33,795 nucleotides of DNA, from the NCBI GenBank assembly GCA_022729575.1, contig DZAL01000036.1:5714-39508 (forward strand), read 5' to 3'. Made by a program: the position numbers and the translations under genes. The notes under the pieces were generated by a model. It was given only the letters and a program-made list of their open reading frames with translations, was not told the DNA's origin and did not search any database. How positions within the stretch are numbered: the first letter of the stretch is position 1; every line of letters begins with the position of its first letter. Positions 9,192 through 17,067 of this stretch are shown piece by piece. The stretch is from Thiomargarita sp. (GTDB taxonomy: Bacteria; Pseudomonadota; Gammaproteobacteria; Beggiatoales; Beggiatoaceae).

Positions 9192-9204
9192 TGGGATTTT
9201 GGGT

Positions 9205-9230
9205 GGAGTCCAAAACATGTTTTGGACTCC
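9205..9230. terminator. 26-bp perfect palindrome between convergent bamE and hslR
   Basis: GGAGTCCAAAACATG and its reverse complement form a perfect palindrome. It lies 14 bp after bamE and 12 bp before the hslR stop, so it could end both transcripts, although there is no long U-tract. Related GGAGTCCAAA arms occur at 24586-24612, 26043 and 33434. Confidence 0.5.
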
Positions 9231-9241
9231 ATGCTAATGAA

Positions 9242-9649
9242 TTAGGATTTTCCAATAAATCGATGAATTTGCCGTCGATTTTTTTTCGTTGGTCGACCAC
9301 TGCCAGAGGAACGTAAGCCGGCTTCTTGACGATGTAATTCAGAGGCTTTTTGACGTTGTTCAATACTCTCTAACGTTTCTTCATAAAGTAAGGCGGCTTC
9401 TGCTGCTGAACGACGTTGTAGCGATAGGGTCTGTACCTTTACCGTGCGTTCGACAAAGCCGGTACGAATGGTTAATTCATCGCCAATTCGCACCTCTTTG
9501 GCTGGTTTCACGGTTTGACCATTTAGGCGTATTTTGTTACCACTGATGGCATCTTGAGACAAACTGCGCGTTTTAAAAAAACGGGCGGCCCAGAGCCATT
9601 TATCTAATCTAACTTTTTTGGATGAATCTTCTAAGGTGTTTTTTGCCAT
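9242..9649 (-). CDS. hslR: Heat shock protein 15 (HslR), S4-domain RNA-binding protein
   Basis: A 135-aa protein with an N-terminal S4 RNA-binding domain (~14-60: VRLDKWLWAARFFKTRSLSQ, KIRLNGQTVKPAKEVRIGD) and the basic C-terminal signature GRPTKKNRRQIHRF. In the family, Hsp15 binds stalled 50S subunits carrying nascent chains and helps recycle them. It starts at ATG 9649 with GGAAA upstream; a TTG seven codons earlier lacks support. It is convergent with bamE. Confidence 0.92.
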   Translation of the reverse strand: MAKNTLEDSSKKVRLDKWLWAARFFKTRSLSQDAISGNKIRLNGQTVKPAKEVRIGDELTIRTGFVERTVKVQTLSLQRRSAAEAALLYEETLESIEQRQKASELHRQEAGLRSSGSGRPTKKNRRQIHRFIGKS

Positions 9650-9702
9650 AACTATTTCCGATAAATTCAAGATGGTGGCTTGGATTTATAATTTGATTTT
9701 AT

Positions 9703-9806
9703 AAGTACTGAAGCAGAAATTCGGCGGTATTTTCCCTCACCCCCGACCCCTCTCCCAGAGGGAGAGGGGCGAAAGAAAATACGGGAAAATTTATGCTTCA
9801 GTACTT
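9703..9806. repeat. MITE-like element, AAGTACTGAAGCAGAAATT family (copy 1)
   Basis: Terminal inverted repeats AAGTACTGAAGCAGAAATT (9703-9721) and its imperfect complement ending at 9806 surround a second hairpin made of CCCCTCTCCC and GGGAGAGGGG. Further copies: 24480-24583 (opposite orientation) and a half copy at 25467-25543. Confidence 0.8.
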
Positions 9807-9810
9807 AGTA

Positions 9811-9870
9811 CGTTCAACCACCCCCTTATCAAGGAGGGGAGGAAGGAAGGGAGGTTGGGGGTGGTTGAGT
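9811..9870. repeat. Hairpin repeat of the CCTTATCAAGGAGGGG family
   Basis: TTCAACCACCCCC and GGGGGTGGTTGA arms enclose the CCTTATCAAGGAGGGG core. It sits just beyond the DUF2333 stop codon (9878) and could terminate that minus-strand transcript. Confidence 0.7.
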
Positions 9871-9877
9871 GGTTCCA

Positions 9878-10966
9878 TTAACCTCTTTCCAGCAACGCAT
9901 ACAATTCAATAATTCCGGTGTTGGCCCGCGAAATATAAGACGATAACACTAGGGAATAATTGGCGACTAGACCAAATTCAGCGCCATTCAATACCATGGG
10001 ACTCCAGATCATTTTTTGCGTCGATTCCAACTCTCTAATGACTTGTTGCAACATAATTAAGGCGTTACGGGCTTCCAACACTTCTTTAAAATCAACTTCG
10101 ACGGCCCGTAAGAAATGAATCAAGGCCCAGCAGGTGCCGCGTCCTTCATAAAATATATCATCCACTTGCGACCATGGAGTTTTTACTTTAATTTCAGTGG
10201 GTTGGTTAGTCGATTGCTTGGCTTGGGCCTCACCGGCCAAATTGGTATTTTGGCGCACTTGACCGACACTGGCACTCAGTCGTTGTGACAAACTACCTAA
10301 ACGTTTAATCACGTCTTTTAACCAATCCCGTAAATTATCGGCCCGGGCATAAAACTGTGCATTGGGATTATTAGGGTCGGCCAAACGATGACGATAGTTT
10401 TCTAGCAACTCGATGCCTTTAGCATATTCTTTTTCAGAGGTGGGGAAAAACCAAGAAGCGTTGTCGGTATTAAACTTGGGTTCCGCTTGTGCCAACGCCG
10501 GGTCTTCGGTAGATTGAGTACGCGAGCGACTAATATCGTTGCGCAACGCTTTGGTAAAATCTCGAATTTGTTGTAATACGCCCCATTCCCAATTTGGCAT
10601 GTCATCCATGAATAAACTTGGAGGTAGCACATCATTACTCAAATAGCCGCCGGATTTATCCAGTAACGTATTGGTCACTTCAATTAAAGCGGTGGTCACC
10701 ACATAGCCGGCGACCATTTTCTCTTCATTGTCCTCAACACTTTGTTGGGCTTCTGCTACGACATCGATAAAACCAGGTTCTCGATTCCACCAGAAGATTA
10801 TCAACATCAATAAAATGAATGCCGTGCCTACTAATTTGATTGAACTTCTTCCCGACCCTGGTGGTTTCATAGTGTCCGAATGGAACCATGAACTCAATTG
10901 GTGCCAGAAAGTTTGGGTCAAATGAATAAGTTTATCCGTAAATTTGGGTTGTATGGTGTCTGTCAT
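9878..10966 (-). CDS. DUF2333 family inner-membrane protein
   Basis: A 362-aa protein with one membrane segment (~44-60, LVGTAFILLMLIIFWW) after a short cytoplasmic N terminus, then a large helical periplasmic region. The sequence matches the DUF2333 family as I know it: VVTTALIEVTNTLLDKSGGY, PPSLFMDDMPNWEWGVLQQI and TPWSQVDDIFYEGRGTCWAL. The family is conserved in gammaproteobacteria and has no established function. It starts at ATG 10966 with AGGAG eight to nine bases upstream. It is flanked on both sides by hairpin repeats and is probably transcribed alone. Confidence 0.85.
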   Translation of the reverse strand: MTDTIQPKFTDKLIHLTQTFWHQLSSWFHSDTMKPPGSGRSSIKLVGTAFILLMLIIFWWNREPGFIDVVAEAQQSVEDNEEKMVAGYVVTTALIEVTNTLLDKSGGYLSNDVLPPSLFMDDMPNWEWGVLQQIRDFTKALRNDISRSRTQSTEDPALAQAEPKFNTDNASWFFPTSEKEYAKGIELLENYRHRLADPNNPNAQFYARADNLRDWLKDVIKRLGSLSQRLSASVGQVRQNTNLAGEAQAKQSTNQPTEIKVKTPWSQVDDIFYEGRGTCWALIHFLRAVEVDFKEVLEARNALIMLQQVIRELESTQKMIWSPMVLNGAEFGLVANYSLVLSSYISRANTGIIELYALLERG

Positions 10967-10995
10967 TGAAAATTCTCCTAATAATTAACTGAGGT

Positions 10996-11095
10996 TTGAA
11001 ACAACCCCCTCCTTATCAAGGAAGGCGGGGAGTTTAGTAGTCAGCGTCGACCACTCCCCTCCTTATCAAGGAGGGGCTGGGGGTGGTTTATTTCA
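10996..11095. repeat. Inverted-repeat element overlapping the AEC transporter stop codon
   Basis: Outer arms TTGAAACAACCCC and GGGGTGGTTTATTTCAA surround two CCTCCTTATCAAGGA hairpin cores. The TAA stop of the permease gene (11088-11090) lies inside the right arm. Confidence 0.75.
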
Positions 11096-12002
11096 ATATG
11101 GTCAACACTAACGGTAACGTAACTGCGGCAACGATGGTCTGTAAAGTGATAATACTAGCCATCAACCTATAATCTCCTCCTAATTGTCGCGCCAAAATAT
11201 AGGAGGAGGTTGCGGTTGGAATGGCCGTGAATAAAACGGCAATTTGAGTGGCTGCCGTTTCTAATTCCCAGAATTGGCAAATTAACCAGGTCATCACCGG
11301 AAATAGAAGCAATCTAAATACCACACTGATTACTACACTGAGCACACTGGTTTTCATGGCGCTAAAATCTAAGCCTGCGCCTACGACTAATAATCCAAAG
11401 GGTAACGCGGCTCGTCCTAAAATTTCTATGGTTTGTTGCAATTGAGAGGGCAGTTGAAGGTTTAATCCATTCAAAACAATACCTAACAGACAAGCAATAA
11501 TCAAGGGGTTTCGCAACAAGGCGGCCCCAATAGTTGACCATCGAGTCGAGTCGTGGGTAGTATAGTGGGTCAACACAATAACACATAACACATTGATTAA
11601 GGGGATTAGGGTAGCAAAAGCCAAGGCGGATAACGCTAATCCAGAGGGAATTTCTAAAGTCGTGGCCACCGCAATGCCAACGAAACCGTTAAAGCGTATA
11701 CTTCCTTGAAAAATCGAGGTAAACTCTGGGCCACTGACCGGTAGCCAGGGACGGAGGAGAATTAATAGGCCAGTGGCCAATAGAATCGTGGTCACTAAAA
11801 CGCTGGCTAAAGGTGCGATGGTTAATTCACGCAACGGTGCCGTAGATAAGCTATGGAATAATAAGCAGGGAAATAAGACAAAATAGATGACTTTTTCCAT
11901 CAAAGGCCAAAATACTTGACCTGGAAAATTCCGGTATTGAAATAGATAGCCCACTAAAATAATTAAAAAAATCGGAACTAACGCTAGACTGACTGTAGTC
12001 AT
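11088..12002 (-). CDS. AEC (auxin efflux carrier) family transporter
   Basis: A 304-aa polytopic membrane protein, with about ten hydrophobic segments. Family-like stretches include FPCLLFHSLSTAPL in the first half, NPLIIACLLGIVLNGLNLQLP in the middle, and a second half with LPFGLLVVGAGLDF and TAIPTATSSYILARQLGGD. AEC proteins export or exchange small organic acids or related anions; the substrate here cannot be told. The ATG at 12002 gives a normal short N terminus; the reading frame is open upstream to a TTG at 12065 that lies at the edge of a MITE-like element and is unlikely to be the start. No strong ribosome-binding site is seen. Confidence 0.85.
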   Translation of the reverse strand: MTTVSLALVPIFLIILVGYLFQYRNFPGQVFWPLMEKVIYFVLFPCLLFHSLSTAPLRELTIAPLASVLVTTILLATGLLILLRPWLPVSGPEFTSIFQGSIRFNGFVGIAVATTLEIPSGLALSALAFATLIPLINVLCVIVLTHYTTHDSTRWSTIGAALLRNPLIIACLLGIVLNGLNLQLPSQLQQTIEILGRAALPFGLLVVGAGLDFSAMKTSVLSVVISVVFRLLLFPVMTWLICQFWELETAATQIAVLFTAIPTATSSYILARQLGGDYRLMASIITLQTIVAAVTLPLVLTILK

Positions 12003-12063
12003 GTATAATGAATGGATGAGTGAAAATTGTTTAATGGTTGGAAGTAGATTGCTCGAAGTTACC

Positions 12064-12201
12064 AACTCACCTTACGCACGGTTAACTCAACCACCCCCAA
12101 CCCCTCCTTGTTAAGGAGGGGAGTATCCCTGGTGACCCAGGTGGTATCTATTCCCTGCCTTAACAAGGAGGGGCTAGGGGTGGTGGTGCGTAAGGTGAGT
12201 T
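12064..12201. mobile_element. MITE-like element, ACTCACCTTACGCAC family (copy A)
   Basis: Terminal inverted repeats ACTCACCTTACGCAC and GTGCGTAAGGTGAGT bound ~136 bp that fold on themselves through AACCACCCCC / GGGGTGGT arms and two CCTCCTTG..AAGGAGGGG hairpins. Immediately outside the repeats a 5-bp direct repeat TACCA is visible on both sides, the expected footprint of insertion. No coding capacity, so it would be mobilised in trans. Copies B-D are at 16425, 20483 and 23378. Confidence 0.85.
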
Positions 12202-12244
12202 ACCAAGTGTTCATTTAAATGGTTTCATCGTTAAGGAAAATCAG

Positions 12245-12778
12245 ATGCCTACTCAATTAAATTTGATTCGAGAAGATATTACTAAGTTAACTGTAGACGC
12301 CATTGTTAATGCCGCTAATGAATCCCTATTGGGAGGTGGTGGTGTCGATGGGGCTATTCATCGGGCCGCGGGACCACTATTGTTGGAAGAATGTCGCACC
12401 TTAAAGGGTTGTCTCACTGGACAAGCGAAGATTACCAAAGGTTATCAACTGCCGGCTAAATATGTTATTCACACTGTGGGGCCCATCTGGTCTGGCGGGC
12501 AACAACATGAGGCGGATTTATTAGCTTCTTGTTATCGCCAAAGTTTAATGTTAGCTTTGGAATATCAAGTGAAAACGCTGGCCTTTCCAGCTATCAGTTG
12601 CGGAGCTTATGGCTACCCGATTCCGGCGGCCACTAGAATTGCTATTAATACCACCGCTGTGTTTACTGAGGCTCATCCTGGTATAGAGACGGTCTATTTT
12701 GTTGCGTTTGGCAAAGACATTGAGCAGGTGTATCAAATGGTATTAGCGGAATGGTTAGGGTCTAAAATGTCACACTAA
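12245..12778 (+). CDS. Macro-domain protein, O-acetyl-ADP-ribose deacetylase-like (YmdB type)
   Basis: A 177-aa single macro domain. Ligand-binding signatures are intact: [20 protein letters not shown] (17-36; Asn22, Asn25, Asp35), [27 protein letters not shown] and [12 protein letters not shown]. Proteins of this type bind ADP-ribose and hydrolyse O-acetyl-ADP-ribose or remove ADP-ribose from proteins, in the cytoplasm. It starts at ATG 12245 with AAGGA seven to eight bases upstream. It stands alone; its promoter would have to lie in or next to the MITE just upstream. Confidence 0.92.
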   Translation: MPTQLNLIREDITKLTVDAIVNAANESLLGGGGVDGAIHRAAGPLLLEECRTLKGCLTGQAKITKGYQLPAKYVIHTVGPIWSGGQQHEADLLASCYRQSLMLALEYQVKTLAFPAISCGAYGYPIPAATRIAINTTAVFTEAHPGIETVYFVAFGKDIEQVYQMVLAEWLGSKMSH

Positions 12779-12806
12779 TCAATCAGTTCAATTATTAATC
12801 AACCCC

Positions 12807-12876
12807 ACTGGCCGGCTAATCTCCCGACAGTTTAAAGTGAAGACCGTACAAGGTTGTCGGGAAGTTACCAGCCAGT
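12807..12876. terminator. Imperfect hairpin between convergent macro-domain gene and pgk
   Basis: ACTGGCCGGCTAA..CTCCCGACAG (12807-12830) pairs imperfectly with TTGTCGGGAAGTTACCAGCC (12854 onward). Located between two convergent genes, it may serve as a terminator; it lacks a U-tract. Confidence 0.4.
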
Positions 12877-12911
12877 AGCCGCTAGGCGTTTAACTCGTCA
12901 TTTAGCTATAT

Positions 12912-14102
12912 TTAACTGTAGGTTTTCCCCGCCGCCCGCTCTTCCAAAATTTCTACAGCAGGTAATTTCTTGCCTTCCAAAAATTCTAAGAAAGCCCCGC
13001 CACCAGTAGAAATATAGGAAATTTTATCCGCCACACCATACTTATCAATAGCGGCCAAAGTGTCGCCACCGCCGGCAATGGAAAATGCACTGCTGTTCGC
13101 AATCGCCTCCGCCAACGCTTTGGTGCCATTTCCAAATTGGTCAAATTCAAATACGCCGACGGGACCATTCCATACAATCGTCCCCGCTTTTTTTAGCAAT
13201 TCGCTATATTGGGCCGCAGTTTTGGGTCCAACGTCAAAAATCATGTCATCATCGACCACTTCATTGGCACCTTTAGTGGTAGCAGGAGTATCTGCCGAAA
13301 AGGCTTTGCCCACGACGACATCCAAGAGGATTGGAATATCAGCGCCGCGATTTTTCGCATCGGTCATCAATTTCTTGGCCGTATCAATCAAATTCACTTC
13401 CGATAAGGATTTACCAATCTTTTGACCCGTAGCGGCTAAAAAAGTATTGGCAATGCCTCCGCCGACAATCAATTGGTCAACGACTTTGGATAAGGATTCG
13501 AGGACGGTGAGTTTAGTAGAAACTTTGGAACCACCGACAATAGCCACGAGTGGCCGCGCAGGATGTTCCAAGGCTTTGCCCAAGGCTTCTAATTCTCCTG
13601 CTAACAGGATACCGGCACAAGCGACAGGGGCAAATTTGGCCACGCCATGCGTAGAGGCTTCGGCCCGATGAGCAGTACCAAACGCATCCATGACATAAAT
13701 GTCACATAATGCCGCCATCTTTTTCGCTAACTCATCCTTATTTTTCTTTTCCCCAGGGGTAAAGCGCACATTTTCAAACAACACGACTTCCCCGGATGCT
13801 ACTTCCACGCCATTCAACCAATCTTTGACCACTCTCACTGGTTTACCCAGCAATTTACCAATATGGTCCGCGACTGGTTGCAAGGAAAATTCCTCTTTAT
13901 ATTCACCTTCGGTGGGTCGTCCCAAATGCGACATGACCATGACCTTAGCGCCCGCTTTCATGGCATGTTCAATATTGGGGAGTGAAGCGCGAATCCGGGC
14001 ATCGCTAGTCACTTTGCCATTTTTTACTGGGACGTTGAGGTCTTCCCGAATCAGGACTCGTTTGCCTTTCAGGTCCAGGTCAGTCATTTTAATGACGCGC
14101 AT
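12912..14102 (-). CDS. pgk: Phosphoglycerate kinase
   Basis: A 396-aa glycolysis/Calvin-cycle enzyme that interconverts 1,3-bisphosphoglycerate and 3-phosphoglycerate with ADP/ATP in the cytoplasm. Conserved blocks: REDLNVPV near residue 20, MSHLGRP, the transphosphorylation segment [23 protein letters not shown], and C-terminal GPVGVFE and [11 protein letters not shown]. It starts at ATG 14102 ([11 protein letters not shown]) with AAAGGAG nine bases upstream. Upstream on the same strand are two copies of an unrelated two-gene module; a remnant of the pgk start (15264-15302) between them shows the module was duplicated together with this gene's 5' end. Usual partners gap, tkt or fba are absent. 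Confidence 0.97.
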   Translation of the reverse strand: MRVIKMTDLDLKGKRVLIREDLNVPVKNGKVTSDARIRASLPNIEHAMKAGAKVMVMSHLGRPTEGEYKEEFSLQPVADHIGKLLGKPVRVVKDWLNGVEVASGEVVLFENVRFTPGEKKNKDELAKKMAALCDIYVMDAFGTAHRAEASTHGVAKFAPVACAGILLAGELEALGKALEHPARPLVAIVGGSKVSTKLTVLESLSKVVDQLIVGGGIANTFLAATGQKIGKSLSEVNLIDTAKKLMTDAKNRGADIPILLDVVVGKAFSADTPATTKGANEVVDDDMIFDVGPKTAAQYSELLKKAGTIVWNGPVGVFEFDQFGNGTKALAEAIANSSAFSIAGGGDTLAAIDKYGVADKISYISTGGGAFLEFLEGKKLPAVEILEERAAGKTYS

Positions 14103-14129
14103 AGTTTATATCTCCTTTAAGATAGTTGG

Positions 14130-14699
14130 TTATTTTGTCCTGGCAAATACCAGAGTTTCAAATTGATGATAAATAATCCCCAAGGCTTCTGGGTCAGGTA
14201 TTACGGTTGGATGATAGCGCTTAAAATACCTGCCATGAGCATACCGATGTCGAATATGAGTAAAATATCCTGTGAGTACCGAACAATTTTTGGCGAAATT
14301 CCGGTCTAGGTTTTTAAAGTATAATCTGCTGGTATCAAGAATATCGTCCAATCGCACTTTTTTACAAATTGAGGCGATGGGTTGATTGTATTCCCCGGTC
14401 CGCCGTCTGAACTCTTCACATAATTGTAGATATTCTTTAGAAAGCCCATCAGTCGTTTGATATTTTTTTATGGTGGTGTTATAATCTTGCCGAATATCAG
14501 CTTCCAATTTAGTTAAAAGTTTAAAGACGGTATCTAACTTTAGTTCTTGAATCAGGTCTCGTTTTTCTCTCTCCAGTTGTTGAGGAGTCATGTCCTTAAA
14601 GTGGTATTCTTCTAGTTCTGCCACCGCTATTTTCAGCAATAGATAATCACCAATGAGGTTATCGCAGGTAAACTCTCTTAAAACCAATTTTGCCGCCAT
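14130..14699 (-). CDS. HEPN-like protein of duplicated two-gene module (copy 1)
   Basis: A 189-aa, mainly helical protein; I do not recognise a named family. Near its C terminus it has HIRHRYAHGRYF, giving Arg150-x4-His155, the spacing of the catalytic R-x4-6-H motif of HEPN ribonucleases. The motif and the block LDTVFKLLTKLEA (55-67) are conserved in its paralogue at 15351-15884 (roughly half the residues identical). It starts at ATG 14699, directly abutting the TAA of the upstream gene, so translation is probably coupled. A toxin or RNase role is an inference from the motif and the paired layout; an alternative is a non-catalytic HEPN scaffold. Confidence 0.6.
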   Translation of the reverse strand: MAAKLVLREFTCDNLIGDYLLLKIAVAELEEYHFKDMTPQQLEREKRDLIQELKLDTVFKLLTKLEADIRQDYNTTIKKYQTTDGLSKEYLQLCEEFRRRTGEYNQPIASICKKVRLDDILDTSRLYFKNLDRNFAKNCSVLTGYFTHIRHRYAHGRYFKRYHPTVIPDPEALGIIYHQFETLVFARTK

Positions 14700-15179
14700 T
14701 TAATGGAAACTCTCAACAAATTCAGCGACCAATTTTTCAAACTGTTCTTGGTTAAAGGGATAAGTTTCCAAACTGGTACGAGTATATCTTTCGGCAAACT
14801 GCCAGTCACCATGCTGTTCTTCAAGGACAATCATCACGTCACGCAAACCTAACTGCATATCCACTCGTCCATACGCACCAATCACATTTAAACCCACAGG
14901 CACTAACTTAATCGCTTCACCGTTGAAAAATTTAATGATTAAATGGTCTTCATCTCTCAACTCCATATCTCCGGTGTCTTCATCATAGTAAGAGTCAGTA
15001 GGCATGGGCTTGATGAACAATTTAACCAGGCCACGGTTGGCCAATGGTTTGAGCCAAGTGATTATTTGCTGATAAAGTGCTTTAACCGATTCCTGCCAGG
15101 TTGCTTCCTCACTTTGCGAGTCTTCACGTTGCTGGATAAATTTTTGTTGTTTTTGTTCGATTAATTCTAGTAAACTCAT
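14700..15179 (-). CDS. Unknown partner protein of duplicated module (copy 1)
   Basis: A 159-aa soluble protein of no family I can name. The N terminus (~1-45) is helical and charged (LIEQKQQKFIQQREDSQSEE); the middle (~50-115) looks beta-rich, with KLFIKPMPTDSYYDEDTGDM, and IKLVPVGLNVIGAYGRVDM; the C-terminal ~45 residues are variable. It is almost identical to the paralogue at 15884-16360 over residues 1-~112 and then diverges sharply. Immediately upstream of, and coupled to, the HEPN-like gene, it is the natural candidate for an antitoxin or partner, but this is unproven. Confidence 0.6.
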   Translation of the reverse strand: MSLLELIEQKQQKFIQQREDSQSEEATWQESVKALYQQIITWLKPLANRGLVKLFIKPMPTDSYYDEDTGDMELRDEDHLIIKFFNGEAIKLVPVGLNVIGAYGRVDMQLGLRDVMIVLEEQHGDWQFAERYTRTSLETYPFNQEQFEKLVAEFVESFH

Positions 15180-15184
15180 ATCGA

Positions 15185-15283
15185 TATATTCAATGGTGAA
15201 TTGCTAGACGCACCGGAGAAACTAAGTTTCCGTAAATCCATTTAGGGACCACCAAGAAATATAGGTCAGTCATTTTAATGACG
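15185..15283 (-). pseudogene. Duplicated pgk start fused to unrelated DNA (32-codon remnant)
   Basis: On the minus strand the pgk ribosome-binding site and its first nine codons (MRVIKMTDL) are repeated from 15302 downward, then the sequence runs into the upstream region of the copy-1 module and stops at TGA after 32 codons. It marks the joint of the tandem duplication. Whether this mini-ORF is translated is unknown; it could act as a leader peptide for the module downstream. Confidence 0.75.
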
Positions 15284-15350
15284 CGCATAGTTTATATCTC
15301 CTTTAATTTAGTAGTTGGTTGTTGTGTTACGGCGAGAAAGAGAAAATGAA

Positions 15351-15884
15351 TTATTTTCGGTCAAACACGAATTGTTTAAACTCATTACAAATTTGTTGGA
15401 CTTCCCTTGGTGCTGGTGGCACCGGAGTACGTTGAAAATATCTACCATGAGCATACCAATGTCTAAACTTAAAATGTCCTTTTAAAGCCGAGCAATTTTT
15501 TGAAAAAACCGGATTAGCATTTTTAAAACATGCTTTCACTTCCTCTAAAATGTCATCCAAAGCTACCTTTCGACAGATTTTTGGTAGCGGTTGTTGGTAT
15601 TCTGCTATGCGTATTCTAAAATTTCGGCACAATTGCAAATATTGTTTGGATAACTCATCCTTCTTTTTATCGGCAATAGCTTCAAGGAAATCCTGTTTAA
15701 TTTCAGCTTCTAGTTTGGTTAACAATTTGAAAGCAGTGTCTAATTCCAAATCTTGAAGTATAAACTTTTTCTGTTCACAAATTTGTTGGTCAGTTAAAAA
15801 CTCAAAATAGCTATTCTCCAATTTTTCCACGACTGGTTTCAAAAACACGAAATTCGTCATGATGCTATCGCAAGAGGAAAACAT
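15351..15884 (-). CDS. HEPN-like protein of duplicated two-gene module (copy 2)
   Basis: A 177-aa paralogue of the protein at 14130-14699. It keeps the HEPN-type motif in FRHWYAHGRYF (Arg141-x4-His146) and LDTAFKLLTKLEAEIKQD (48-65), plus NCSALKGHF. The start ATG at 15884 overlaps the upstream stop in TAATG, so expression is coupled to the partner gene. The N terminus is shorter than in copy 1, but the CDS(I/L) region lines up with copy 1's CDNL, supporting this start. Function is inferred only from the motif. Confidence 0.6.
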   Translation of the reverse strand: MFSSCDSIMTNFVFLKPVVEKLENSYFEFLTDQQICEQKKFILQDLELDTAFKLLTKLEAEIKQDFLEAIADKKKDELSKQYLQLCRNFRIRIAEYQQPLPKICRKVALDDILEEVKACFKNANPVFSKNCSALKGHFKFRHWYAHGRYFQRTPVPPAPREVQQICNEFKQFVFDRK

Positions 15885-16360
15885 TAGAAGTTCTCAATAA
15901 AAGTAGAAACCAATTGCTCAAAATTAACTTGGTTCAATGGAAACACCGGCGATTTCTCCAGACCATCTCGCTCCGTAAATATCCATTCTCCATTCTTTTC
16001 CTTTTGTATAATCATTATTTTGCGTAAACCAAATGCCATATCCACTCGTCCATACGCACCAATCACATTTAAACCCACAGGCATCAACTTAATCGCTTCA
16101 CCGTTGAAAAATTTAATAATTAAATGGTCTTCATCTCTCAACTCCATATCTCCCGTGTCTTCATCGTAATAAGAATCAGTAGGCATGGGCTTGATGAACA
16201 ATTTAACCAGGCCACGGTTGGCCAATGGTTTGAGCCAAGTGATGATTTGCTGATAAAGTTCTTTAACCGCTTCTTGCCAGGCAGCTTCCTCACTTTGCGA
16301 GTCTTCACGTTGCTGGAGAAATTTTTGTTGTTTTTGTTCGACTAATTCTAGTAAACTCAT
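15884..16360 (-). CDS. Unknown partner protein of duplicated module (copy 2)
   Basis: A 158-aa paralogue of the protein at 14700-15179. Residues 1-~112 differ at only a few positions, while the C-terminal ~45 residues (KIMIIQKEKNGEWIFTERD onward) are much more different. It starts at ATG 16360; the stop overlaps the start of the HEPN-like gene. Upstream sequence to ~16416 is also shared with copy 1, after which a MITE-like element interrupts the similarity. Confidence 0.6.
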   Translation of the reverse strand: MSLLELVEQKQQKFLQQREDSQSEEAAWQEAVKELYQQIITWLKPLANRGLVKLFIKPMPTDSYYDEDTGDMELRDEDHLIIKFFNGEAIKLMPVGLNVIGAYGRVDMAFGLRKIMIIQKEKNGEWIFTERDGLEKSPVFPLNQVNFEQLVSTFIENF

Positions 16361-16424
16361 ATCGATATACTCAACGGCGAATTGCTAAACATACCGGAAA
16401 AACTAAGTTTCCGCAAGTTTACTT

Positions 16425-16551
16425 ACTCACCTTACGCATAACCACCCCCAGCCCCTCCTTGGTGAGGAGGGGAGTAAGCACCACCTAACTCGCAGGGGGT
16501 ATTCCCCGCCTTAGCAAGGAGGGGCTAGGGGTGGTGGTGCGTAAGGTAAGT
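16425..16551. mobile_element. MITE-like element, ACTCACCTTACGCAC family (copy B)
   Basis: Left repeat ACTCACCTTACGCA at 16425, right repeat GTGCGTAAGGTAAGT ending at 16551, with the same internal ACCACCCCC hairpins as copy A. The right end supplies the first base of the rpmG stop codon (16551-16553). No clear target-site duplication is seen. Confidence 0.8.
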
Positions 16552-16706
16552 TATTTAATTTTAGCCTCTTTATAGAGGACATGTTTACGTATCACTGGGT
16601 CGTATTTTTTCAACTCCAATTTGCCGGTAGCGGTCTTTTTATTTTTGTTAGTCGTATAAAAATGACCCGTGTCCGCCGAAGAAACTAGCCTGATTTTATC
16701 GCGCAT
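16551..16706 (-). CDS. rpmG: 50S ribosomal protein L33
   Basis: A 51-aa ribosomal protein with the L33 pattern [18 protein letters not shown], then NKNK and LELKKYDPV, ending [10 protein letters not shown]. The ATG at 16706 gives exactly the common 51-aa length; the upstream ATG at 16724 would add six residues. GGGGAT upstream may act as a weak ribosome-binding site. L33 is normally downstream of rpmB (L28); no L28 is present here, so rpmG is separated from its partner. Its stop codon touches the MITE-like element. The form has no zinc-binding CxxC pairs. Confidence 0.92.
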   Translation of the reverse strand: MRDKIRLVSSADTGHFYTTNKNKKTATGKLELKKYDPVIRKHVLYKEAKIK

Positions 16707-16983
16707 ATAGCTTTCAATCCCCATAGAAGAAAATGATAATAATGGTAATTTAGTCAATTTTAAATCAGTCTGTAATATAAATGATGATAAATCATTTTGC
16801 AATAAATTTGTTAAATTTATACGTCACATAATAATAATTAGCGCCGTGGGCCTGTTCTTTAAAAGTGCCGATGATGCTTATAATACGTGAGTTTAAAGTA
16901 TACTAATTTTATTTCAATGAATTTAAGTAAGGATTTTAAAATTTTAAATCTAATCGTTAGTTGGTCGTATGATTGCACTTCAC

Positions 16984-17012
16984 TTGACAAGTTTATAGCA
17001 CTGTCATAAAGT
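16984..17012 (+). promoter_or_regulatory. Sigma70-type promoter for the DUF1538 gene
   Basis: TTGACA (16984-16989), 17-bp spacer, TAAAGT (17007-17012). Perfect -35, 4/6 -10, ideal spacing; 55 bp before the ATG. The remaining AT-rich 16803-16983 stretch shows no gene; the divergent rpmG promoter should also lie there but is not clear. Confidence 0.55.
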
Positions 17013-17067
17013 AATCGAATTATCAAATTATCGAAATTATCGATGGAATAAACTCAAGTGATCAATC

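Larger units (their letters stand above)
14083..16416. repeat. Tandem duplication of ~1.15 kb: pgk 5' end + HEPN-like gene + partner gene
   Basis: Unit 1 spans about 14083-15238 and unit 2 about 15264-16416. Shared landmarks: the pgk start region (GTCAGTCATTTTAATGACGC at 14087 and 15265), both genes, and the region upstream of the partner gene (AACTAAGTTTCCG at 15220 and 16400). Similarity is uneven: high at the pgk fragment and the first two thirds of the partner gene, low in the HEPN-like gene. Confidence 0.85.

Noticed and set aside
12003..12065. TTG start at 12065 for the AEC transporter
   Set aside because: It would start at the edge of a MITE-like element and add 21 residues not expected in the family; ATG 12002 fits better.
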